Program-made: the position numbers and the translations under genes
Notes under the pieces: model-generated
The model's input: only the letters and a program-made list of their open reading frames with translations
What the model was told of the DNA's origin: nothing
Databases searched by the model: none
NCBI GenBank assembly: GCA_012839395.1
Contig: DUNJ01000018.1
Location: 1-34,732 of the forward strand
Origin: Tepidimicrobium sp.
GTDB lineage: Bacteria; Bacillota; Clostridia; Tissierellales; Tepidimicrobiaceae
Direction of reading: 5' to 3'
DNA length: 34,732 bases
Shown: positions 1-8,659 of the stretch, in pieces
Numbering within the stretch: position 1 is the stretch's first letter
Layout: each line of letters begins with the position of its first letter

Positions 1-98
1 ATCTCGTTTGGAGATATGTAATGTTCCATCAGGCTAGTGTATCTATCACGTGATAGATACACTAGCCTGATGGAACATTACATATCTCCAAACGAGAT
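1..98. repeat. Perfect terminal inverted repeat (contig-end fold-back)
   Basis: Bases 1-49 are the exact reverse complement of bases 50-98, with no spacer and no mismatch. A 49-bp perfect palindrome placed exactly at a sequence end is typical of a fold-back chimera from amplification or assembly. The apparent GTG start of the first gene (37) lies inside it and should not be trusted; only one of the two arms can be native in this orientation. Confidence 0.9.
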
Positions 99-2028
99 AG
101 ATGTGGAGATACTGGAAAAGAAGGATCTAGAGGTACCTGACAATGTAGAGGCTAGCGATTATTATAGGCATTATGAGAGTAGGTTGATAGCGAGCAGGAT
201 AAGGGAATTGGTATCCGATGGGGCATTTGAATACGGCGATTTTGCATTGCTATTTAGATCTACCAAATCTATCGATATATATGAGAGAGCGTTAAGAGAG
301 TATGACATACCATATTATAACATAAGCGGCCGGGGTTTTTTCCAAAGTCAGGAGATAATAGATATTATGAATGCATTGAAGGCCATAAGTAACAGGTATG
401 ATACTATATCCACCATAGGTTTTTTGAGAAGCCCTATGGTAGGACTATCCGATAAGGGGATATATTGGCTATTGAGGTATGGGGAAGATAGCATATTGGA
501 GGCAATGGATATAGATATTCTATATATTGACAAGGTAGATAGGGATAATATCGCAAGGGCCAAAGAAATTTTAAACAAATTTATGATCAAAAAAAGTTTG
601 CACGGGATCCACCGATTAACAAAGGAACTTATAGATCAAACCTATTATAAGGAAACCCTCTTGCTTCAAAGAGGTGGAAAACAGGCAGCTGCTAATCTAT
701 ATAAGTTTATGGATATTGCTAGAGATTTTGATAACAGCATCGCTGGCTCATTAGAGGATTTTATAGATTATATCGATAGTTTGGAAAACACGGATGAATC
801 CCAGGCTAAGATTGAAACAGAAGATGCCGATGTAGTTAAGATAATGACTATTCACAAATCCAAGGGGTTGCAATTTCCAGTAGTGATAGTGCCCCAGATG
901 TCCAGAAGATTTAATTACCAGCAGCCCTATGCATTGTTGGGTAAGGATAGGGGTATTGGCATAAGGTATGATGATAAGGCTATTCTATATAACGAGTTGA
1001 AGGAAGATCTATTGCAAAGGGAAAATGAAGAAAATCAAAGGATATTGTATGTAGCGATGACCAGGGCAAAGGAAAGGCTTATGATAGGAAATCAAGGTAA
1101 TATTATGGGGTTTAAAGCCATGATAAAGGGATTAATAGATATGGAGCAAGTGGATATAATAGAGGATATCAAGGAGCAGGACGTTTCTAAGAGGTCGGTA
1201 AAATCGTTTCAGGAGGATCTGTTGAAACCTAAAACCCTTAAATGGAAAGCATCTCCACTAGCAAGACAAATACCTGGATATAATCGGAGAAGCTTTTCTA
1301 ACTTTAGCATATCGCAGTATATGGAGTTTAGACAATGCAGAAGGCGATTTTTTATGAAGTATTATAAGAGGTTACCTTTCCATGGCATTAAAATGGATAG
1401 GGATATGAAAGGGGAATTGGTGGGCTCCAAAGGATTAGATCCTATTACTAGAGGAAATATAGTTCATAAATTTTGTGAATACTATAGAGAAGGCATTAAT
1501 CCAAAGGAGCTAATAGGGAATGTGGTTAAATCCTTTGGGATAGATTACAGCACAGATATAATGCGGGAATTAAATCCCTACATAGAAAATTATTTGAGGT
1601 ATTATAATGAAGATTATAGCCATTTCTATGTGGAAAAGGAATTTTACCTAAAGGCTGGAGATAATTATATAAGCGGCGTTATAGATAGAATAAATATAAA
1701 AGATGGAAAAGCGGAGATACTAGATTTTAAGACCAACAGGGTTTACAACAAAAAACATCTACTCAATATATATGAACCCCAATTACAGCTATATGCTCAC
1801 GCCTTTCAGCAGATAAGTGGCATAGAGGTGAAGACCGCTAAGATTCTATTTTTGGAAACCGGCGATCTAGAAGGTGTTGATATAAGTGAGGATGAATTGG
1901 AAAAAAATTTCAATAATATAAAGAATTTTATTCAATTCGTTATAGAGCATAGTTCTATTGAAGACTATGAAAAGAACATGGATTGTGAGAGTGATTGCAA
2001 ATATAGGGTATTATGTAATATAAGATAG
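37..2028 (+). CDS. AddA/RecB-like UvrD helicase-nuclease, 5' end missing
   Basis: This is the C-terminal part of an ATP-dependent exonuclease of the AddA/RecB type, which unwinds and resects DNA double-strand ends for recombinational repair. Superfamily 1 helicase motifs are visible: IMTIHKSKG near residue 270 and VAMTRAKERL near residue 340. The C-terminal third is a PD-(D/E)XK nuclease with D550 in GVID, D563 and K565 in EILDFKTNR, and the QLQLY motif near 582-586. One cysteine precedes the nuclease (C434, FRQCRRRFF) and three close it (C650, C654, C660), the layout of an iron-sulphur cluster nuclease as in AddB. Family members are usually 1,100-1,250 residues, so about half is missing. The start shown is an artefact of the contig-end palindrome. 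Function is well supported; the choice between addA and a related UvrD-nuclease is not. Confidence 0.85.
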   Translation: MYLSRDRYTSLMEHYISPNEIDVEILEKKDLEVPDNVEASDYYRHYESRLIASRIRELVSDGAFEYGDFALLFRSTKSIDIYERALREYDIPYYNISGRGFFQSQEIIDIMNALKAISNRYDTISTIGFLRSPMVGLSDKGIYWLLRYGEDSILEAMDIDILYIDKVDRDNIARAKEILNKFMIKKSLHGIHRLTKELIDQTYYKETLLLQRGGKQAAANLYKFMDIARDFDNSIAGSLEDFIDYIDSLENTDESQAKIETEDADVVKIMTIHKSKGLQFPVVIVPQMSRRFNYQQPYALLGKDRGIGIRYDDKAILYNELKEDLLQRENEENQRILYVAMTRAKERLMIGNQGNIMGFKAMIKGLIDMEQVDIIEDIKEQDVSKRSVKSFQEDLLKPKTLKWKASPLARQIPGYNRRSFSNFSISQYMEFRQCRRRFFMKYYKRLPFHGIKMDRDMKGELVGSKGLDPITRGNIVHKFCEYYREGINPKELIGNVVKSFGIDYSTDIMRELNPYIENYLRYYNEDYSHFYVEKEFYLKAGDNYISGVIDRINIKDGKAEILDFKTNRVYNKKHLLNIYEPQLQLYAHAFQQISGIEVKTAKILFLETGDLEGVDISEDELEKNFNNIKNFIQFVIEHSSIEDYEKNMDCESDCKYRVLCNIR

Positions 2029-2048
2029 GATTAAGTGGGGTGTTGTAG

Positions 2049-2258
2049 TTGCTATGGATGGGAGCAGCATTTTTAGCATTGGGCTTTTTTATTATACTCA
2101 ATGAAAGATATTCTATTGAAACGATAGGTAATAGGAGGAATATGGTTAAAAGGGCGGTAAAAGAGAATAGATCTATACTGGGTAGATATAAATTGGCTTT
2201 AAGTATATTTTCAATAATGTTAGGTATATTCTGCGTTGTAAATTATATTATATTTTAA
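2049..2258 (+). CDS. Small two-helix membrane protein, unknown function
   Basis: This encodes 69 residues from a TTG start, with a G-rich sequence (GTGGGG) just upstream as a plausible ribosome site. There is one hydrophobic segment at residues 3-17 and another at 50-68, with a basic stretch between them (NRRNMVKRAVKENR), which suggests two membrane helices with a cytoplasmic loop. I do not recognise a family. It lies 20 bp after the helicase-nuclease gene and 8 bp before the start of the next gene, so it is probably cotranscribed with both. Its small size and non-ATG start make the gene call moderate. Confidence 0.5.
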   Translation: MLWMGAAFLALGFFIILNERYSIETIGNRRNMVKRAVKENRSILGRYKLALSIFSIMLGIFCVVNYIIF

Positions 2259-2266
2259 GGATGTTC

Positions 2267-4168
2267 ATGATGAGAAAAAGTCTTTCAATCATAGTATTGG
2301 CCTTGATGCTACTATTTGTGATTACCAATAAATCTTATGCAATAGATAAAAAATCTATAGTAATCCTATTGGATGAATTGGATTTGGATGATGCAAGTAA
2401 GTTACTTTCCGATGTGGGATTTGGGATAGGTTTTATGAACCTAAAAACTAGAAAACCCTATTCCTTTGAAAGCTTATATTTTTCCATAGGGGTGGGGAGG
2501 AAGGTTGGAGTTGAATCGAAGCATTATAAAGGGCTATATAAAGATATAGACGGAAGTATAAATATAATAGGATTTAAAGATATGCTGGATGAAATATATG
2601 ATTTCAATCATATAGATATGAAGTTGTTGGGAAATAGGTTAAGGAACAAGGGTATATCCTATATGGGAAATGATTCTTCGGCTATTATTGGAGCAGATGA
2701 TCGTGGAAGGCTCAAGTCAGGAGAAATAGAGCTTGTATATGATGAGAAATGGCTAATAGATAACACGAATCGCCACCTATCTAAATCTCAGATCCTTATA
2801 CTATCCTATAATATAGATAATAGGGAGGGAAGGTTAAACCTCCTTAAAAACTATATAAAAAAGTTGAAGGGGACTAGCATTTTGATAGTCCCTAAATCCA
2901 TTTCTGGGGGTATGAGGCATATAATTAATAGGAGTATAGTACCTGTAGCATATATAGATGGAAACAAAAAGGGTATGCTCCAAAGTATTTCCACCAATAG
3001 GGAAGGATTTATTACCTTGGAGGATATATCGGTGGAATTGCTTAATAATAGTGAAGAAGATGATGCCCTAGCCATAGGTAATAGGATAAATATATTAAAG
3101 AAAAAAGATAGTATATCTCATGTTAGAAGTATATTTAAAAGGACTATCAATTTGATGGCTATAGCTTACTTATTTCATGGGCTGGTATGTATTGCACAAG
3201 TCTATTCTGCATACTACATATATAGGGGTAGTAAGGAAGGATTTGATAGGATAAATTTCTACAATCATTTGATAGTTGTAAATATATTTATATCCATATT
3301 GATGGGAATATCCAATTTACATATAAATATAGCATTATACTTACTTATAAATTTACTTACAACCTATCTTGTTACCGTATTTATAATGGGGAGAGCTATA
3401 GATCCCATAGGTTTATTTGCAACATTGACCTATATACTTATAATATTTGGCATATTCTTTAATCCAGAAATACTCTATAATTCCTATATAGGGTTTAACA
3501 ACCTGTTTTATGGAGTTAGGTATTATGGATTGAATAATGGAGTAATGGGGGTATTGCTAGCCTCATCTATAGTTAGCTATTTATTTATTAGAAAACTGAT
3601 TTCAAGTGAGTTTTGGAACAAAGCGATTTGCATTGCTTATTTTATGTTGAATATTATAGCTTTATCGGCTAATTATGGAGCAAATACAGGCGGGTTTATA
3701 ACATCTACATTGTTATTTTTGATAATGATATATATATACATATTGGATAGGAGATTTAGTTTAGCTAGTCTATCTATCCTAATATTTATTGGTCTAATAA
3801 TTTTCATTTCAAATATGTATTTTGATTATCTTAGCACGGAAAAAAGTCATGCTATAGATTTTTTATTGAGACTGAAAACCTTAGGGATAGGCGAAGTGGT
3901 GAATATTTACAGGGTTAAGGTAGGGGAATTCATTAAATTGACCATATTACCGCCCTTCAGTGTCGCATTGATATCCCAGATATATTCTTTAGAAAGATTA
4001 TTTAGTATTGTAGATATACCCGATAAAAGGAAAGGAAGGATAATCCTCATAGTGGGATTAGCGGCATTTTTATTAAATGATACAGGAATAATAGCCTTTA
4101 TATATATGTTGCACTATTTGATATCCTTATGGGTCCATAATAACATATTATCTATTCCTAAGACTTAG
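2267..4168 (+). CDS. Polytopic membrane protein with divergent alkaline-phosphatase-like ectodomain
   Basis: This protein of about 633 residues has a signal peptide (hydrophobic core IIVLALMLLFVI, cleavage near SYA), an outward-facing region of about 265 residues, then roughly ten membrane helices. In the ectodomain, segments such as FMNLKTRKPYSF, FSIGVGR, LGNRLRNKGISYMGND and GFITLEDISVELLNN follow the order of clostridial membrane proteins whose N-terminal half resembles the alkaline-phosphatase superfamily. The usual metal-binding aspartates are not obvious, so it may be inactive. The first ATG at 2261 abuts the AAGG ribosome site; ATGs at 2267 or 2270 have proper spacing, so I chose 2267. 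The family assignment is inference from memory of segment order. Confidence 0.6.
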   Translation: MMRKSLSIIVLALMLLFVITNKSYAIDKKSIVILLDELDLDDASKLLSDVGFGIGFMNLKTRKPYSFESLYFSIGVGRKVGVESKHYKGLYKDIDGSINIIGFKDMLDEIYDFNHIDMKLLGNRLRNKGISYMGNDSSAIIGADDRGRLKSGEIELVYDEKWLIDNTNRHLSKSQILILSYNIDNREGRLNLLKNYIKKLKGTSILIVPKSISGGMRHIINRSIVPVAYIDGNKKGMLQSISTNREGFITLEDISVELLNNSEEDDALAIGNRINILKKKDSISHVRSIFKRTINLMAIAYLFHGLVCIAQVYSAYYIYRGSKEGFDRINFYNHLIVVNIFISILMGISNLHINIALYLLINLLTTYLVTVFIMGRAIDPIGLFATLTYILIIFGIFFNPEILYNSYIGFNNLFYGVRYYGLNNGVMGVLLASSIVSYLFIRKLISSEFWNKAICIAYFMLNIIALSANYGANTGGFITSTLLFLIMIYIYILDRRFSLASLSILIFIGLIIFISNMYFDYLSTEKSHAIDFLLRLKTLGIGEVVNIYRVKVGEFIKLTILPPFSVALISQIYSLERLFSIVDIPDKRKGRIILIVGLAAFLLNDTGIIAFIYMLHYLISLWVHNNILSIPKT

Positions 4169-4609
4169 GCGAGTGTTCCCATTTAATACATACCCCCCAA
4201 TAGACAGGTTATGTAAAATCTTTAAGGAAACACTATATTGATTATAGCAATTAATGTCAGCCATCTAAAGTTGAGGGGCAGAAATCTTATTATCATCATT
4301 GGAGCTAAGGATACGACTGTAAGGATAAATAGCGATTTACATAAAGCCTCATGCCAACTACCCACAATTACGCCCTATTCCATTGAATATGGAAGCAATG
4401 GAAGGTTCTAGGGAAATAACAGGAATTCTTTTTAGTACATTCATAATGATATTCGCAACTATAATTGGAATCCATTTGACCCCCTGGAAGGATATAATGA
4501 GGTATTTTATGGGTAGAAGTACCTATGAGCTGCCTCGGATATTGGGGTAATTGCAAAAGATAAATGGAGATGATACAATGATTGTCACCGCATAATTAGA
4601 TTATGAAAT
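4169..4609 (+). other. 440-bp gap with a possible small or eroded membrane-protein gene
   Basis: No long frame is present. On the plus strand, 4389-4550 (ATG to TAA) encodes 53 residues with one strong hydrophobic helix (ILFSTFIMIFATIIGIHL) ending in YELPRILG. An overlapping frame upstream (about 4235-4411) reads IIAINVSHLKLRGRNLIIII and continues in protein-like fashion until a stop. The two together look like one small gene split by a frameshift. No good ribosome site precedes 4389. No riboswitch or RNA gene was recognised. Confidence 0.3.
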
Positions 4610-4636
4610 TTGATTTTGAAGGGGGGAATAGGGAAG

Positions 4637-6364
4637 TTGCTTAAAAAATTTGCTTCCTATTATAGTTCGCATAAGAAGTTGTTTGCATTGGATATGTTCT
4701 GTGCATTACTTGTGGCCGTATTTGATTTAATATTTCCCATGGTTTCGAGGAATATTGTCAATGTAATCATCCCAGAGGGAAGGATGGATCTCCTAGTTAA
4801 ATGGACCGTTATAATGATTATAATGTTCATATTTAGATATGTAAGTTACTATATAGTATCCTATTGGGGACATGTTTTAGGCGTATATATTGAACATGAT
4901 ATGAGAAGAGATCTCTTTTCACACCTGCAGACCCTATCCTTTGAATACTATGATAATACGAAAACCGGCCATATAATGTCTAGGCTGGTAAATGATCTAA
5001 GAGATATTACCGAATTAGCCCACCACGGGCCAGAGGATATATTTATTTCTACAACGATGCTGGTAGGTTCATTTATATTGTTGGTGAGAATAGAATGGCG
5101 GTTGACTCTAATCATATTTTCTTCCATTCCATTTATGATTTGGTTTGCCATATCTAAAAGGAAAAAGATGGAGGAGTCCTTCAGAGAGGTTAGAAGAAAA
5201 ATAGCTAATATAAATGCTCAGCTGGAGAATAGTATCTCTGGCATAAGGGTAGCTCAGTCCTTCACCAACGAGGATTACGAAATAGAAAAGTTTGCTAAAG
5301 GAAATCATCAGTTTAAGGAAGCTAGAAAGCATTCCTATAAGATTATGGCAGAATTTGCTGCAGGCATAGGTCTAACTACCAATGTGCTCAACCTATTGGT
5401 GATTAGCGCGGGAGGATACTTCATCTATAGGGGCTATATAAATGTTGGGGATTTAGTTGCTTATATGCTGTATGTAAACTTCTTTATGCAGCCTATAAGA
5501 AGGTTATCGGATTTTATGCAACAATTTCAAGATGGTATGAGTGGATTTGAGAGGTTTGTAGAGGTGTTGGAGATCGAACCGGATATAGTAGATAAGGAAG
5601 ATGCTATAGAGCTAAAGGATGTAAAAGGGAATATCAAATTTGAAGGGGTATCCTTTAGCTATGCCGATGATAAGGATAAGGTTCTATCCAATCTAAATCT
5701 AGAGATTCAACAGGGTAAAACAGTTGCCATTGTAGGTCCATCCGGCGCAGGTAAGACCACCTTGTGTCATTTGATACCTAGATTCTATGAAATAGATGAA
5801 GGACGAATATTTATCGATGGCATAAATATAAATGATATCAAACTAAAATCCCTTAGGCAGAATATTGGACTAGTACAACAAGATGTGTTTTTATTTACAG
5901 GCACCATAATGGACAATATATCCTATGGGGATCCTAGCAAATCGGAGGAGGAAATAATAGAGGCAGCTAAGAAGGCACGTATCCATGATTTTATATCCAC
6001 ATTGCCTAATGGATATGACACCTATATAGGGGAGAAGGGAGTAATGCTATCAGGGGGACAGAAGCAGAGAATATCCATAGCGAGGTTATTCTTGAAGAAT
6101 CCACCTATTTTAATATTGGATGAGGCCACCTCAGCGTTAGATAATGAAACTGAAATACAAATTCAATCCTCATTGGAAGAATTGTCTAAGGGAAGAACAA
6201 CCTTGATAATTGCCCATAGACTATCTACCATAAAGAACGCTGATGAGATATTGGTATTAACGGACAAGGGAATTGCTGAAAAGGGAAGCCACGAGAAATT
6301 GCTGGATAAGGGCTCTATATATGCGAATCTATATAAATCCCAATTTGGGGGCTTAGTATCATAA
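4637..6364 (+). CDS. ABC exporter half-transporter (permease plus ATPase)
   Basis: This is a fused exporter of the MsbA/LmrA type that works as a homo- or heterodimer in the cytoplasmic membrane. The N-terminal ABC transmembrane domain (six helices, about 320 residues) is followed by an ATPase with Walker A GPSGAGKTT, signature LSGGQKQR, Walker B ILILDEATSALD and the switch histidine in AHRLST. The substrate cannot be read from sequence. The frame is open from TTG 4610, but the SD-like run GAAGGGGGG at 4618-4626 fits TTG 4637, giving about 575 residues, and family N-termini usually begin near LLKKFASYY. A strong hairpin follows directly, so it is probably transcribed alone or with the short frame upstream. 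The core call is secure; the start is uncertain. Confidence 0.9.
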   Translation: MLKKFASYYSSHKKLFALDMFCALLVAVFDLIFPMVSRNIVNVIIPEGRMDLLVKWTVIMIIMFIFRYVSYYIVSYWGHVLGVYIEHDMRRDLFSHLQTLSFEYYDNTKTGHIMSRLVNDLRDITELAHHGPEDIFISTTMLVGSFILLVRIEWRLTLIIFSSIPFMIWFAISKRKKMEESFREVRRKIANINAQLENSISGIRVAQSFTNEDYEIEKFAKGNHQFKEARKHSYKIMAEFAAGIGLTTNVLNLLVISAGGYFIYRGYINVGDLVAYMLYVNFFMQPIRRLSDFMQQFQDGMSGFERFVEVLEIEPDIVDKEDAIELKDVKGNIKFEGVSFSYADDKDKVLSNLNLEIQQGKTVAIVGPSGAGKTTLCHLIPRFYEIDEGRIFIDGININDIKLKSLRQNIGLVQQDVFLFTGTIMDNISYGDPSKSEEEIIEAAKKARIHDFISTLPNGYDTYIGEKGVMLSGGQKQRISIARLFLKNPPILILDEATSALDNETEIQIQSSLEELSKGRTTLIIAHRLSTIKNADEILVLTDKGIAEKGSHEKLLDKGSIYANLYKSQFGGLVS

Positions 6365-6373
6365 AAGATCAAA

Positions 6374-6416
6374 AAAAGCCTTCTTTGCGCATTATTTAGA
6401 TGCAAGGAAGGCTTTT
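6374..6416. terminator. Bidirectional terminator hairpin
   Basis: The arms AAAAGCCTTCTTTGC and GCAAGGAAGGCTTTT form a 15-bp stem with one G-U pair and a 13-base loop. Four T follow on the plus strand and seven on the minus strand. It begins 10 bp after the ABC gene stop. Confidence 0.8.
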
Positions 6417-6540
6417 ACTATGGCAGAAACGGCCATATATATGTCATAAATTTGTAATGAATAATTGGGCCTTTTATAGTATCCTATATGTATATGCCAA
6501 CTTTTTTAAATTTTTTAGCAAAGGCGGAAGGAGGATATCT

Positions 6541-7239
6541 ATGGACTTAGCTGGCAACATACTCATTGTGGAGGATGAAGAATCCATAAGAAAGTTTGTT
6601 AGGATAAATCTTGAGAGGGCCAATTTTTTGGTTAGGGAGGCTGAAACAGGTGAGGAAGGGCTTAGGATTGTGCAGGAAGAAGAGATAGATTTAGTGGTAC
6701 TTGATATAATGTTGCCTGGCATAGATGGGTTTGAGGTGTGTAAAAAGTTGAGGGAACAATTTCCTAGAATCGGAATAATAATGCTTACCGCAAAATCCCA
6801 AGATATTGACAGGATTATAGGGTTGGAACATGGAGCAGATGATTATATGGTAAAGCCTTTCAATCCAAGGGAATTGGTCCTTAGGATAGAATCCCTTCTC
6901 AGAAGGATTAAAGGATCTATAGGGGAAGCACCTAATATGATCATTTATGACCCTTTTACTATGGATACATATTCTAGAAAGTTTTTTAAAAGTCAAAGCA
7001 AAATAGATTTAACTCCTACGGAATTCTCAATAATAAAGCTATTCATTGGTAACCCAGGTAGAGCCTTTACTAGGGATGAAATATTGAATTTAGTCTGGGG
7101 ATACGATTTTATGGGGGATTCAAAGATTGTGGATGTGAATATAAGGCGATTGCGTTCTAAGATAGAGGATGAACCTAGTAAGCCTTATTATATTGAAACC
7201 GTGTGGGGATTAGGCTATAGGTGGAGAGATAAGGAATAA
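6541..7239 (+). CDS. OmpR/PhoB-family response regulator
   Basis: This 232-residue two-component regulator has an N-terminal receiver domain with the acidic pair in VEDEE, the phosphoacceptor aspartate in LVVLDIMLPG, and the switch lysine in VKPFNPRE. A winged-helix DNA-binding domain follows (LTPTEFSIIKLF, then VWGLGYRWR near the end). The frame is open further upstream, but the ribosome site GGAGGAT ends 4 bp before ATG 6541 and the receiver begins there, so I chose this start. The kinase gene follows after 16 bp with its own GGAGG site, and the pair is surely cotranscribed. Its signal and regulon are not visible, though cell-envelope stress is a common role for this architecture. Confidence 0.93.
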   Translation: MDLAGNILIVEDEESIRKFVRINLERANFLVREAETGEEGLRIVQEEEIDLVVLDIMLPGIDGFEVCKKLREQFPRIGIIMLTAKSQDIDRIIGLEHGADDYMVKPFNPRELVLRIESLLRRIKGSIGEAPNMIIYDPFTMDTYSRKFFKSQSKIDLTPTEFSIIKLFIGNPGRAFTRDEILNLVWGYDFMGDSKIVDVNIRRLRSKIEDEPSKPYYIETVWGLGYRWRDKE

Positions 7240-7255
7240 CTTTTAGGAGGACAAC

Positions 7256-8659
7256 ATGAAATCCAGTATAAGAAAAAGGCTAGTAGGAAACTTTATGTTA
7301 GTTATAATCATCACCGTGGTGATACTGGAGATATTCCTATTCAATGGAGTGCGACATTATTATTATAGAGGTATAGAGGAGATACTATTCAATCAACTAT
7401 TATTTACATCGGATATCTATTCTAGGTACTTTTCTGCTACAAACCTAGAGGATATGATAATCGATGATATAGATGTATTTTTATATCAAACAGATGCCCA
7501 GGTTCAAATATTAAATTTGGAAGGTAAGGTGTTAATGGATTCAATAGGAGTAATCCATCAATTCAATGCAATAGATACTAGCGATATATTAATGGCCTTG
7601 GATGGGGAAAAAGGGGTTTGGATTGGAAGTGTGGAATATGATACATCACCAGTTATGGCGATATCATATCCATTGAAGATAGAAGATAGGATTGTAGGTG
7701 TATTGAGGTTTATTACATCCCTTGAGGAAACAAACAGCATAATAAATAGTATTGCTAAGGTATTACTTATATTTGGATTGGTGGTAATTTTCATATCTGG
7801 AGGGGTTAGTCTCTTATTAGCCAACACCATAATAAAACCATTGGAAGATATAACGAAGGTGGCAGAAAAGATGGCCGCTGGTCAGCTGAAAGTTAGATCC
7901 GGAACAAAATTTAATGATGAGATTGGGAAACTTTCCGACACTTTAAATTATATGGCTGACGAGCTTATAAGAAAGGAACAGCTTAAAAATGATTTCATAT
8001 CTTCCATATCCCACGAACTGAGAACCCCCCTAACTTCCATCAAGGGTTGGGCTATCACTCTACAAGGAGCACAATTGAGTAAAAATCCCCTGTTTAAAGA
8101 TGGATTAAAGATAATAGAGCAGGAAAGCGATAGGTTGGGGAATATGGTAGATGAACTACTAGATTTTTCGAAATTTGTATCTGGAAGGATTGCCTTGAAT
8201 AGGGAAGAGGTGGATATTGGGGATATAGTGGATAGGATTAGCAAGCAATTACAGCCTAAGGCGAAGGAATCCAATATATCTTTAAAGGTTTTTCAAGAAT
8301 CAAACTTACCCATTATACTTGCCGATGTAAATAGGGTCAAGCAAGTGTTTATCAATCTGTTAGACAATGCGTTTAAATTTACACCTAAGGGGGGCAAGGT
8401 TTCGGTAAAAACTAGTCATAAAAAGGATATGGTAGTAATTGAAATAGAGGATAACGGTTCCGGAATAGCCAAGGAGGATATTCCACATATTAAGGAAAGA
8501 TTTTATAAGGGAAAAAATAGCAGATCAAATAGCGGATTGGGGCTTTCTATATGCGATGAAATAATGGATCTGCATGGTGGTTCTATGGAAATAGAAAGTC
8601 AATTGAATAAGGGGACAAAGGTTAAAGTGTCCTTTCCAATAGGGAGTGGTACAAGGTGA
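7256..8659 (+). CDS. Membrane sensor histidine kinase (HAMP, HisKA, HATPase)
   Basis: This 467-residue kinase is the partner of the upstream OmpR-type regulator. Helix 1 (residues 10-30) and helix 2 (about 167-190) frame an extracytoplasmic sensor of about 135 residues containing PAS-like segments (VQILNLEGKVLMDS, YPLKIEDRIVGVLRF). A HAMP domain follows, then HisKA with H253 in ISHELRTPLTSI, then HATPase_c with the N-box INLLDNAFKFT and the glycine boxes EDNGSGIA and GLGLSI. It overlaps the following lipoprotein gene by four bases, which suggests translational coupling. The signal is unknown. Confidence 0.93.
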   Translation: MKSSIRKRLVGNFMLVIIITVVILEIFLFNGVRHYYYRGIEEILFNQLLFTSDIYSRYFSATNLEDMIIDDIDVFLYQTDAQVQILNLEGKVLMDSIGVIHQFNAIDTSDILMALDGEKGVWIGSVEYDTSPVMAISYPLKIEDRIVGVLRFITSLEETNSIINSIAKVLLIFGLVVIFISGGVSLLLANTIIKPLEDITKVAEKMAAGQLKVRSGTKFNDEIGKLSDTLNYMADELIRKEQLKNDFISSISHELRTPLTSIKGWAITLQGAQLSKNPLFKDGLKIIEQESDRLGNMVDELLDFSKFVSGRIALNREEVDIGDIVDRISKQLQPKAKESNISLKVFQESNLPIILADVNRVKQVFINLLDNAFKFTPKGGKVSVKTSHKKDMVVIEIEDNGSGIAKEDIPHIKERFYKGKNSRSNSGLGLSICDEIMDLHGGSMEIESQLNKGTKVKVSFPIGSGTR

